Shown here one piece after another: positions 8,408-16,931 of a stretch of 64,000 nucleotides of DNA (its first letter is position 1; every line of letters begins with the position of its first letter). Position numbers and translations under genes: made by a program. This DNA is from CAZEQJ01 sp964514385 (lineage in GTDB: Bacteria; Bacteroidota; Bacteroidia; Cytophagales; Cyclobacteriaceae). The notes beneath the pieces were generated by a model, which saw nothing but the letters and a program-made list of their open reading frames with translations, had not been told where the DNA came from and did no database searches. The stretch covers positions 3,509-67,508 of the forward strand of contig CAZEQJ010000016.1 in the NCBI GenBank assembly GCA_964514385.1. Direction: 5' to 3'.

Positions 8408-8840
8408 AATCCTGTCATCCTATCATCCTGGAATCCTGATTCAGACAATGGAGTAGTCGTTTCATATCGGTTGGTTTACCAAACAATCAAATTAATGAAT
8501 AATAGGCGGGATTGAAAATGGAGTGTTTTTTGTCTGGATCAGGATTTGCAGGATTACCTGATTTTAGGATGGTTGAGAATCCTGTCATCCTATCATCCTG
8601 TGAATCCTGATGCAGACAATGGAGTAGGCATTTCATGTCGGTTAGTTTATCAAACAATTAAATTAATGAATAACCGGCAGGATTGAAAATTGCGTGTTTG
8701 TAGTCAGGATCAGGATTTTCAGGATTACCTGATTTGAGGATGGTTGAGAATCCTGTCATCCTACCATCCTGTGAATCCTGATTCAGACAATGGAAGAGTT
8801 GCTTCATCCTATCATCAAGTGAATCCTGATGCAGACAATC
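8408..8840. repeat. 171-bp tandem repeat carrying palindromic CAGGAT elements
   Basis: The CAT triplets of successive units fall at 8463, 8634 and 8805, exactly 171 bases apart. Units 8463-8633 and 8634-8804 are complete; the stretch before (8408-8462) and after (8805-8840) are partial. Each unit holds a CATxTCGGTT flank, an AAACAATxAAATTAATGAATAA segment and an 85-bp imperfect palindrome of CAGGAT and ATCCTG motifs ending CAGACAAT. The same unit stands once, intact, at 6239-6395 in front of a propeller gene. The array probably arose from repeated duplication and deletion of propeller genes, leaving only their upstream regions. Confidence 0.85.
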
Positions 8841-8841
8841 A

Positions 8842-11800
8842 TCAATCCCTCACCAACCACCGGTAAAACAACGGCACGTAAAACAAACTCACCACCGTAC
8901 CCAGCACCATCCCACTGATCACGGTAATAGCCAGTGGCCGCTGCAATTCTGAACCTAGATCACCTGAAATTAAAAACGGAGTCAACGCCAGAATGGTCGT
9001 AATACTGGTCATCAGAATAGGCTTCAACCGCCGCTCCCCTCCCTCTGCAACAGCTTCATCTACACTCAACCCTTCTTTTCTTAACTGGTTGATCGTATCT
9101 ACCTTCAAAATGGAATCGTTCACCACTATGCCACTCATTACCACAATACCGATCAGCGACATAATGTTGAGTGAGGTGCCTGTTAAATATAATCCGGCAA
9201 AGCAGGCAATAAAGTTCATCGGTACCTCCATAATGATAATAAAAGGTTGCCAGATGCTCTCAAACTGCGCCGCCAGGATAAAATACAGAAGCGTAAGCGC
9301 TACCAAAAGCACGATCACTAGCTCCCGCACCAATGCCTTATTTCGAATGAGCGAACCGGTAAAATTCACATCCAGCCCCGGAAATCCTTCAACAATCCCG
9401 GTGATCTGCTGCTGATACTGACCCAGCTGCGATGCTGCAATATCAAAATCAAACGGAAAAAAACGGCCGTCTTTGCCTGCATAAATTGTTTTTAACCCCT
9501 TCGTGGGTGTCGTCGTAATCAGATATTTCACCGGAATCAGGCTTCCGTCGTTGTTGTAGACCTTCCCTTTTTCTATCTGATCCATAAACTGATTTCCAAA
9601 TGATGAAGCTTTTATCGGCGTCAGTCGCTCAAAGGAGCGCAATTCACCCAGGGTATTTTCATTCAATATGGTTTGTATAAACTGTACCACACGCTGCGCA
9701 GGCACTTCATACAGCTGTATCATTTCATAATTCAGGTATACGTCGATCACCTCATCTGTCGGTAGCTCCTGCACTTCCTTAAAAGTTGCACTAAGTTGAT
9801 TTTGTACAGGCAGCAATATATCCAGTTCATCTACACTACTTTCTCTCTCCCTGATATATACCCGTGCCACCAGTGGCGCTTCAGCACTCTGAAATAAGGA
9901 CGTAAATGCGTTTTCCGAACCACTTACCTGGTATACTGCCGTTGGGTATCTTTCGTCAAGCAGCTGCATCAATTCCTTCTTCACCAGCGCTAGCTCTTCG
10001 GTACCGGAGCATTTCACATAAAACAGTACCTCATTTCCTCCATTGGCATTGGCACCGGATGAAAGTATAAACTGTTGTTCGCCTACCAGCGCATTGGCCT
10101 GCTCTGCCTTCCCCATAACCATCTGCTCCATCTCCCGTACCCGGCGCTGATTCTCCTCGACATTCACGTTTTCATTCCAGTCAATACTAAACTGGGCAGA
10201 GACCTCGGTGATATCAGGGAACTGCTGCTTATCCACCAGCGAATAAACGGGGTATACTCCTCCCAGTAATACGATCATGATCACCAGCATCACCCACTGA
10301 TTTTTCATTGACCAATGGTGCCCCCGTCTGTAAATGCCTTCAAGGCGGATTACGCGGCCGGGCCAGAATTTCTCATTGAGCTTTTCAAAGGCCTTATTCT
10401 GGTAAATGAGGTGAAAGTATACGGGGATCAGGGTCACCGATACCCCCAGAGAAGCGGCAAGTCCTATGGTAACCGCAATGGCCTGATCATAAAATAACGA
10501 GCCGGCAATACCACTCAAAAATATCAGTGGCACAAATACAGCACAGGTTGTAAGCACGGAGCTTAACAACGGTCTGAAAACCTCCGATGCCCCTTTCGTG
10601 CAGGCGTGAAACAGGGAATCTCCTCGGTCCATCCGCTGGCTTATGTTGTCAATCACAATGATGGAATTGTCGATCATCATACCGACACCCAGCAAGAGCC
10701 CTGACAGTGACACTATATTGATGGTAAGATCCACCAGCCGGAAACCAAATAAGGCGATAATCACCGATACAGGTATAGATAACCCGATCAGAAAGGGTGC
10801 CCTGATATCACGCAAAAAGAAAAACATCACAAGAAAAGCCAGGGAACTTCCAATAATAAGACTTCCCTTAAGACTGCCAATGGTGTTGGTAAGCAGCGCC
10901 GACTGATCTCTTGTTATTTCAAAATCCAGCTCCGGATAGTCTGTTATCAGCTGATCTAGCGTTTCCCTCACCGATTTGCTCATCTCTGCCAGCTGTGCAT
11001 CGGATTGTTTGATGATATTCATTGCGATGGCGCGTCGTCCATTCGCCTCATACAGTCCGGTTAATGCTTTAGGGACAACCTTCACATTAGCCAGTTCTTC
11101 CAGCCTGTAAATCTGATTTCCTTTCCGGATCAGCAGGTCCTTCAGATCGTCTTCGGTAACGAGCTGATTACCCATTTTTACATTGTACTGGTAAAAACCT
11201 TCCTTCAGAATGATGTTGCCGATTTCACGGTTATTATCCTGGATCACGCGGTTGATGTCATCAAAAGAAACGTCGATCTGACTTACCTTTGTAGTATCCA
11301 GCTGAATTAAGATCTCCGGTTCACTCAACCCTGATATATCCACCATAGCGACCTCATTGACCTGCACGATCCGCCGCTTGATCACCATATCCACAAACTC
11401 AGACAGCTCCAGAAACTCTTCCGGGTCATCAGAGCCATTCCGCAGACTGACGTTGATGGTAAAAATCGGGATGTCCAGCGCACTGGCCTTAATGACATTA
11501 GGGCGTGACATGTCGCCGGGCAGACGATCCGTCACCTGATCCACCTTTTCATTTACTTCGATGGCTGCCAGTGCCACATCCGTACCATACTCAAACCGCA
11601 TCCGGATCAGCCCCTGGCCATTACGGGCCTCAGACGTGATTTCATCCAGTCGCAGGGTTTGCTGCAGGCTGTTTCGTAGTGGCTGAAGAATATTTTGCTC
11701 CATCTGCGTAGCGGAGTAATTATCGTACGTGGCCTGTATGGTTATTTGAGGCACGTCCACATTAGGCATCAGAGATACCGGAAGCTGTCGGCTCAGCAAA

Positions 11801-11871
11801 AGCCCCAATGCAATCAGAGCAATAAAAATCATGGTGCTACCTATCGGGCGCTTGACGAGAAAATCTACCAT
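8842..11871 (-). CDS. RND-family efflux pump permease
   Basis: 1009 residues, complete, beginning MVDFLVKRPIGSTMIFIALIALG, a typical HAE1/AcrB first helix. Two repeats of membrane helices enclose two large periplasmic domains; the fourth helix carries GVGMMIDNSIIVIDNI, with the second Asp of the proton relay replaced by Asn, and the eleventh region carries GIVVMSGIVVNDSILKVD. It follows its adaptor gene (11874-12947) with only two bases between stop and start, so adaptor and permease form one transcription unit and a tripartite pump with an outer-membrane channel encoded elsewhere. Substrate cannot be read from the sequence. Confidence 0.92.
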   Translation of the reverse strand: MVDFLVKRPIGSTMIFIALIALGLLLSRQLPVSLMPNVDVPQITIQATYDNYSATQMEQNILQPLRNSLQQTLRLDEITSEARNGQGLIRMRFEYGTDVALAAIEVNEKVDQVTDRLPGDMSRPNVIKASALDIPIFTINVSLRNGSDDPEEFLELSEFVDMVIKRRIVQVNEVAMVDISGLSEPEILIQLDTTKVSQIDVSFDDINRVIQDNNREIGNIILKEGFYQYNVKMGNQLVTEDDLKDLLIRKGNQIYRLEELANVKVVPKALTGLYEANGRRAIAMNIIKQSDAQLAEMSKSVRETLDQLITDYPELDFEITRDQSALLTNTIGSLKGSLIIGSSLAFLVMFFFLRDIRAPFLIGLSIPVSVIIALFGFRLVDLTINIVSLSGLLLGVGMMIDNSIIVIDNISQRMDRGDSLFHACTKGASEVFRPLLSSVLTTCAVFVPLIFLSGIAGSLFYDQAIAVTIGLAASLGVSVTLIPVYFHLIYQNKAFEKLNEKFWPGRVIRLEGIYRRGHHWSMKNQWVMLVIMIVLLGGVYPVYSLVDKQQFPDITEVSAQFSIDWNENVNVEENQRRVREMEQMVMGKAEQANALVGEQQFILSSGANANGGNEVLFYVKCSGTEELALVKKELMQLLDERYPTAVYQVSGSENAFTSLFQSAEAPLVARVYIRERESSVDELDILLPVQNQLSATFKEVQELPTDEVIDVYLNYEMIQLYEVPAQRVVQFIQTILNENTLGELRSFERLTPIKASSFGNQFMDQIEKGKVYNNDGSLIPVKYLITTTPTKGLKTIYAGKDGRFFPFDFDIAASQLGQYQQQITGIVEGFPGLDVNFTGSLIRNKALVRELVIVLLVALTLLYFILAAQFESIWQPFIIIMEVPMNFIACFAGLYLTGTSLNIMSLIGIVVMSGIVVNDSILKVDTINQLRKEGLSVDEAVAEGGERRLKPILMTSITTILALTPFLISGDLGSELQRPLAITVISGMVLGTVVSLFYVPLFYRWLVRD

Positions 11872-11873
11872 GG

Positions 11874-12947
11874 TCAGGAGCCTTGCACGGTTACTTTAGA
11901 CTCATGGGCAAGGTTGATATTGCCTTCCGTCACCACAAGCTCTCCTTCTTCCAGCCCCTCCTCGATGATGTATTCACCCACATTTTCCAGTCCGACAGTG
12001 ACATAGTTCCAGTACACTGTAGAATCCTCCATCAACGTAAATACCACACGTCGCCCGTCTCGTGGTACTACGGCAGATTTGGGCACAACCAGTTTTTCCA
12101 GGAGCTGGTTCTGGATGATCACCTGCACATTCAATCCTTCTACCAGTTCGCCTGTCGTATTTTTCACTTCAGCCTTCACCTTGATGAGTCCGTTTTCGAC
12201 GACCGGATTGATTTCGGTGATTCGGCCAACAAATTCTTTAGCCATGGCATACGGTTTCACTGTCACCTGCTGCCCTGCCCTGAGCTGGCTGATTTCATTT
12301 TCCAGCACCTCAAATACCACTTCAAAGGACTGATCATTGATGATTACACACAGCTCATCTGCAGTATTGACCACATTATAGGGCTTTACCTCCAGATTAG
12401 CAACGAGTCCGCTTATCGGTGCACGTACATTGAGCCGGTTTATTTCTTCCCTGGCTGTCTTGAGTTCCATCTCCGCACGCTGCATGCCACTCTGTATCAG
12501 AAGCGATTTCACGATCGATGGCGATAACCTGGTTGTATCCTCCAGCTTTTCCATGCTGTATCGGGTCATGAGGTCCAGCATTTCGATTTTTGCACTGGAA
12601 TATGACAGTTCTGCAGACTCCAGCGAACGTACAACCTCCAGATTATCCAGTGTAAAGAGCAGATCTCCCTTTTCCACTTTCATACCGTTGGCAATAGTAA
12701 TGGGTTGGAGCACACCCTGCGATCTGGATCGCACAATCACCCGCTCACGGGCTACAAGTGTACCGTTACTTATGATTTCGGTAAAAAACGTATCCTTTTT
12801 TATTTCCATCAGCCGTACCGCCGGACGGTACTCGGTAAAGGATCTTTTTATGTTTTTCGCTTCTTCTTCCAGGTCAGGACGTTTACACGACGATAAGAGA
12901 ACAGCAAATAAGGTGAAGAGTAACAGAGCGTGTTTTAGGTCAATCAT
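11874..12947 (-). CDS. RND efflux periplasmic adaptor (membrane fusion protein), lipoprotein
   Basis: 357 residues with a lipoprotein signal peptide, MIDLKHALLLFTLFAVLLSSC. The mature protein shows the adaptor layout: barrel-sandwich half VRSRSQGVLQPITIANGMKVEKGDLLFTLD (written here as positions about 73-102), a short helical hairpin, the second lipoyl half RAPISGLVANLEVKPYNVV, then the beta-barrel and a C-terminal membrane-proximal part ending LAHESKVTVQGS. It would bridge the inner-membrane permease at 8842-11871 and an outer-membrane channel. It is the first gene of the unit; the promoter must lie in 12948-13263, which it shares with the divergent GH43 gene. Confidence 0.9.
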   Translation of the reverse strand: MIDLKHALLLFTLFAVLLSSCKRPDLEEEAKNIKRSFTEYRPAVRLMEIKKDTFFTEIISNGTLVARERVIVRSRSQGVLQPITIANGMKVEKGDLLFTLDNLEVVRSLESAELSYSSAKIEMLDLMTRYSMEKLEDTTRLSPSIVKSLLIQSGMQRAEMELKTAREEINRLNVRAPISGLVANLEVKPYNVVNTADELCVIINDQSFEVVFEVLENEISQLRAGQQVTVKPYAMAKEFVGRITEINPVVENGLIKVKAEVKNTTGELVEGLNVQVIIQNQLLEKLVVPKSAVVPRDGRRVVFTLMEDSTVYWNYVTVGLENVGEYIIEEGLEEGELVVTEGNINLAHESKVTVQGS

Positions 12948-13040
12948 AGAATAAAGTAATAGTGAAATCTACAATTAACCAACTCTGATTGGCAACATCT
13001 ATTATGAAAGAGGTAATATTTCTTTACAGTCGGGCGTTCC

Positions 13041-13089
13041 CCCCCAACAAAAAAGGCCTTTCATGAAGTTAGGCTTTTTTTGTTGGGGG
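13041..13089. repeat. Strong hairpin element between divergent genes
   Basis: CCCCCAACAAAAAAGGCCT at 13041-13059 pairs with AGGCTTTTTTTGTTGGGGG at 13071-13089, 19 positions with one mismatch and an 11-base loop. GTCGGGC stands on both sides (13029 and 13089). It lies in the 316-base stretch between the pump adaptor and the GH43 gene, both transcribed away from it, so it is not at a gene end as a terminator would be. It resembles REP-type palindromic elements. Apart from this, 12948-13263 shows no gene. Confidence 0.65.
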
Positions 13090-13263
13090 TCGGGCCTTAC
13101 GCTTTACTGCGTGCCCGCTTCAGTCCCTAACGCACCCGAGGCGCACAGCACATGCCAATCGTAGATTTTACCTGTCATTTGAACAATATGTCCTGTTTAC
13201 CGAACGGTGGTACAGCATTTTTTTATAGAGATTGCGTTCTTTGCCCATTACATTATCAAACCC

Positions 13264-15420
13264 ATGACCATGAAATTCACTTTTCTTTTTTCCTTCCTTT
13301 CTGTTTTACTTTCCTTTAGCCTGCTTGCGCAGGACATAGGTCAGGCCAATATGCCGGGTGCAGGCAATCCCATTTTTCCCGGCTACTACGCCGATCCGAC
13401 TGTGCGTAAATTCGGCGATATTTATTATGTCTATGCCACCACAGACAATGAAATGCTGGCTTCCGGAGCTCCTACCATCTGGTACAGCCGTGATTTTCAA
13501 AACTGGTACAACTATACCATGGAAATCCCGTCTTTGGAGTCGATCAATCTTCGTAACTACTGGGCACCTGACATCATTCATGGCGACGATGGTCGTTTCT
13601 ATCTCTATTTCGGAAACTGCCAGGCGGGATGCAATATATACGGCTATGTGTCGGACCACCCCACCGGCCCCTGGCAAAAATTGCACGAAGACGACACGCC
13701 GGTCATTCCGGTAGGTTTTCCTAGAGAGCGCTTCCCTTCACTGGATGCTCAGTTTTTCAAGGATGATGATGGCAAAATTTACGGCTACTGGGGTACATGG
13801 GTGCATTATAACAACGGCTATGCCGTAGGTGAGCTGGATAACCAGCGCCTTGATACCATGATCACCGGCACCAATATTCCGATTGATCAAACCCCCAATC
13901 CGTTTGAAGCCCCGTTTATGATGAAAAAAGGAGACAAATACATCCTGATGTATTCCAGCGAATCGTGTCATGACGAAACATACAATGTTCGGTACTCCTA
14001 CTCCGATAGTCCCTACGGCCCGTTTACGCCCGGACAAAACAATCCTGTACTGAGCTCCAATGACGACCTGTCTGTACACGGCCCGGGTCACCATTCTGTT
14101 TTTCAGGAGGGTGACAACTATTACATCGCCTATCACCGTCATGACTATCCCATGACCCGTGGAGGTCTTTCAAGGCAGGTATGTGTGGATAGCATGCTAT
14201 TTGAAAATGACTCCACTATTCGTACCGTCACGCCGACACATAGCGGCATCGCACCCTTTATGCCATCAGAGGTACCCACAGATGTAGCCTTCCTGGCAGG
14301 AGCTGAAGCCTCCTCCTATTATCATATCACCACCAACGGCTACAACTATAAATATAAACCTTCCTATGCTACAGACAATAACAATTCCACAATGTGGAAA
14401 GCCTCAGACAACACCTTCCCCCAGACCCTGACTATCGATCTGGAAGAAATAAAAACGATCAGGCGGGTCATGACCTCATTCGAGTTTGCCAGTTACTACT
14501 ACCAGTATACCCTGGAGTATTCGGAAGATGGCGAAAACTGGAGCATGTTTGCTGACCGGTCAGACAACAACCGCTCAGGAAGTCCCATGATTGACGACAA
14601 TGACGTTACAGCGCGATACCTCAAACTCACGGTCCTCGGTACCGAAAAAACAGGATTACTCGCTGCGGTATGGAATATAAAAGTATATACCGAGCTGTTC
14701 GACATTCCCCTTGGTCTGAAAAACCAGCCCTCAGCAGCAGGGCCCGGTGATACAAGTAAGCGTGAACTGGTATTTGGCTTTGATGCAGCAGATCTGGAGG
14801 ATGGAGATGATTTGAATGCCATAAAAAATATCGGTTCGGCCGGGGGTACCTTTGTGAAACGTGGTGACCTGGAGCTCACCTATGAAGACGGGGTTAAAGC
14901 CATCGAGTTTAAGGATGGGGCACTGGTCCTTGAAGACGTCGCAATACCCGAACGTTTTGCATGGAATGGCTCATTTACCGTCTCTACCTGGGTAAAAAAT
15001 CCGAATATACCACGCGACAAGGAGTGTCTTGCATCCTGGTGTAACCGCAGAAAATGGCGACTCGCCAATTCATGGAATGCCCTTTTCTACAACAGGGGCA
15101 ATTTCGGCGCTGCCGCACACCTGGACGGTCATTTCGATATACGTTATCGCGAAGTTCCGGCAGCAGATGAATGGCACCATATCACGCTGACATTCGACGG
15201 TGTCGTAGAAAAAATATACGTCGATGGAAGGCTGGACAACTCCCAGATCATGACGCTGATGTCAGCGATTGAAGATGCTGAATTCATCATAGGTAATTCT
15301 GATAATTTCCGAGAAGAATATACCGGGTATATGTCATCACTGCGCATGTATGATTATGCCTTATCAAAGGATGAAATAACCAAAATTAGAGACAATACAA
15401 ATCCTAAACCGGTTAACTAA
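13264..15420 (+). CDS. Secreted GH43 glycosidase with discoidin-like and LamG-like domains
   Basis: 718 residues from the ATG at 13264, chosen because MTMKFTFLFSFLSVLLSFSLLAQ is a clean signal peptide; a GTG at 13207 would add 19 unlikely residues. Residues 35-340 form a five-bladed GH43 fold: NPIFPGYYADPTV holds the catalytic base (Asp 44), DAQFFKDDDGKIYGYWG the second Asp, and PFEAPFMMKKGDKYILMY the acid Glu. An F5/8C (discoidin, CBM32-like) domain follows at roughly 350-490, and a laminin-G-like domain at roughly 510-715 (TVSTWVKNPN, DEWHHITLTFDG, KIYVDG). It probably trims arabinose- or xylose-containing glycans outside the cell. No SusC/D pair is nearby, so it is not in a classical utilisation locus. 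Confidence 0.88.
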   Translation: MTMKFTFLFSFLSVLLSFSLLAQDIGQANMPGAGNPIFPGYYADPTVRKFGDIYYVYATTDNEMLASGAPTIWYSRDFQNWYNYTMEIPSLESINLRNYWAPDIIHGDDGRFYLYFGNCQAGCNIYGYVSDHPTGPWQKLHEDDTPVIPVGFPRERFPSLDAQFFKDDDGKIYGYWGTWVHYNNGYAVGELDNQRLDTMITGTNIPIDQTPNPFEAPFMMKKGDKYILMYSSESCHDETYNVRYSYSDSPYGPFTPGQNNPVLSSNDDLSVHGPGHHSVFQEGDNYYIAYHRHDYPMTRGGLSRQVCVDSMLFENDSTIRTVTPTHSGIAPFMPSEVPTDVAFLAGAEASSYYHITTNGYNYKYKPSYATDNNNSTMWKASDNTFPQTLTIDLEEIKTIRRVMTSFEFASYYYQYTLEYSEDGENWSMFADRSDNNRSGSPMIDDNDVTARYLKLTVLGTEKTGLLAAVWNIKVYTELFDIPLGLKNQPSAAGPGDTSKRELVFGFDAADLEDGDDLNAIKNIGSAGGTFVKRGDLELTYEDGVKAIEFKDGALVLEDVAIPERFAWNGSFTVSTWVKNPNIPRDKECLASWCNRRKWRLANSWNALFYNRGNFGAAAHLDGHFDIRYREVPAADEWHHITLTFDGVVEKIYVDGRLDNSQIMTLMSAIEDAEFIIGNSDNFREEYTGYMSSLRMYDYALSKDEITKIRDNTNPKPVN

Positions 15421-15569
15421 AGCGGACATATACTATATCAGATCAGATCGCAGACTCGCATCACAAAGGTAGCTTAATGCCTTACCGGACTACTGATTCA
15501 GGATCGAAGTCCTGATCCGTGTATGCCATCTTTTTCTAACCTTTTCCCTGAACAAGCCGTAATTACGGC

Positions 15570-15857
15570 ATGGAAAAGGAAAATATATATCTGGCTCCGC
15601 TGTTTATCACCTCTATCCTTTTTCTGTTTTTATTAGCTCACTCTCATTATGATAAACCCAACCACAATGACCATCAGATTGAGTGCCGCGAAATAGTCGA
15701 ATCCGAGTCCGAAGAGCGGGCAGAAGAAAACAAAGCTACCGCCATCTGTGCCTCAGCCATGCAACCTACATGGCGTAATGGAGCAAATTTTAAATTAATT
15801 CCCCATTATCGATTTTATTTTATCCGAAATCTTGAAATACCTCCCGAGTTTGCATGA
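15570..15857 (+). CDS. Small hypothetical protein with one membrane segment
   Basis: 95 residues starting MEKENIYLAPLFITSILFLFLLAHSHYD, so one N-terminal membrane segment (about residues 8-24), then an acidic stretch (REIVESESEERAEEN) and a C-terminal part rich in aromatic residues. I do not recognise a family. It stands alone between the GH43 gene and the SPFH lipoprotein in the same direction. The stretch 15421-15569 before it contains only a weak inverted pair around TCAGGATCGAAGTCCTGA. It may be a chance frame. Confidence 0.45.
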   Translation: MEKENIYLAPLFITSILFLFLLAHSHYDKPNHNDHQIECREIVESESEERAEENKATAICASAMQPTWRNGANFKLIPHYRFYFIRNLEIPPEFA

Positions 15858-15915
15858 TGTTTGCTGTACCAGCCTGATCAGGGATTATTATTATTTTCAC
15901 TAAACATCATGTAAT

Positions 15916-16704
15916 ATGCATTTCAAATTAAAAAGTATCTTCTCCGTCATGATAGTGTCGGTATTGCTGGCTTCATGTGCTGTAGTTCAACCAGGTGAAG
16001 TCGGCGTAAAACAACGTCTGGGTAAACTCCAGCCCAGAGTCTACGATCCGGGCCTTGTACCCCTCAATCCCTTTATATCACAGGTCGTAAAAATACCCAC
16101 CCGAACGGTAAACCTGGAAGTTAAAATCAATCTCCCTTCCAAAGAAGGCCTGAACGTAAATTCTGAGATCTCGATCCTTTACCACATCGTACCCGAAAAA
16201 GCTATCTCGGTTATCGAGTCGGTAGGTGAAGACTATGAGGATGTCATGATACTCAGCGTTTTTCGCTCGGCAGCAGCAGATATCTGTGCCCAGTTTCTGG
16301 CCAAAGATATGCATTCAGGGAACAGGGGATTGATTGAAAGGCAAATCCGCGACCGCATGGACAGCCTCATCGGGTACCGGGGCTTTTACATCGAATCTGT
16401 GTTACTGAAAAGTATCACTCTTCCTCCCGGCTTGTATATGGCAATTGAAGATAAACTAAGGGCTGAGCAGGATGCCGAAAGGATGGAGTTTATTCTGGAG
16501 AGAGAACGGCTTGAAGCTGAACGCCGTAAGGTAGAAGCTTCCGGTATTCGTGACGCCCAGCTGATCCTGAACGAGGGGATAAACGAACAGGTAATCAAAT
16601 GGCGTAGCCTCGAAGTATTGAACGAACTTGCCTCATCACCCAACTCAAAGCTCATCATTACAGACGGCAAAACACCCGTGCTGATTTCTGACGACGTTGA
16701 GTAA
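15916..16704 (+). CDS. SPFH/prohibitin-family lipoprotein
   Basis: 262 residues. MHFKLKSIFSVMIVSVLLASC is a lipoprotein signal peptide with the lipid Cys at 21, directly followed by the SPFH opening PGEVGVKQRLGKL. The band-7 domain spans about residues 28-200, with VNLEVKINLPSKEGLNVNSEISILYHI in its core, followed by a charged helix (ERMEFILERERLEAERRKVEA) that forms the coiled coil by which these proteins make membrane rings. Lipid anchoring in place of a membrane helix is common in Bacteroidetes. It probably helps organise or quality-control membrane proteins. A strong terminator follows at 16758. Confidence 0.85.
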   Translation: MHFKLKSIFSVMIVSVLLASCAVVQPGEVGVKQRLGKLQPRVYDPGLVPLNPFISQVVKIPTRTVNLEVKINLPSKEGLNVNSEISILYHIVPEKAISVIESVGEDYEDVMILSVFRSAAADICAQFLAKDMHSGNRGLIERQIRDRMDSLIGYRGFYIESVLLKSITLPPGLYMAIEDKLRAEQDAERMEFILERERLEAERRKVEASGIRDAQLILNEGINEQVIKWRSLEVLNELASSPNSKLIITDGKTPVLISDDVE

Positions 16705-16757
16705 TCCGCATATGTCCGTTTGGCCATAAACACCCGCGATTTTGGGATGGAGAATAT

Positions 16758-16802
16758 GATCGTTGTGTATTGTAACAATACGCAACGATCGTCTTTTATT
16801 TT
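16758..16802 (+). terminator. Intrinsic terminator after the SPFH gene
   Basis: GATCGTTGTGTATTGT at 16758-16773 pairs with ACAATACGCAACGATC at 16775-16790 (16 positions, one mismatch), followed by GTCTTTTATTTTTTCC. Placed 54 bases after the stop of the SPFH gene and before the peptidase gene. Confidence 0.85.
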
Positions 16803-16931
16803 TTCCTAATTTTTTACGGCTATAGAGTGAGTAGTTCTGCGTGTAACCCACTTTTTAATATATTTACCGTCCTGTTACCATCTGAAAACGATGGCGCAAT
16901 AAATACTATCAACAAACAAAACATACTGAAA

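Noticed and set aside
8408..8840. Possible CRISPR array
   Set aside because: Units are 171 bases and repeat as a whole; there are no short constant repeats with unique spacers.
11883..12527. Open frame of 214 residues opposite the pump adaptor
   Set aside because: Antisense to a conserved gene; odd composition rich in His and Phe, typical of a shadow frame.
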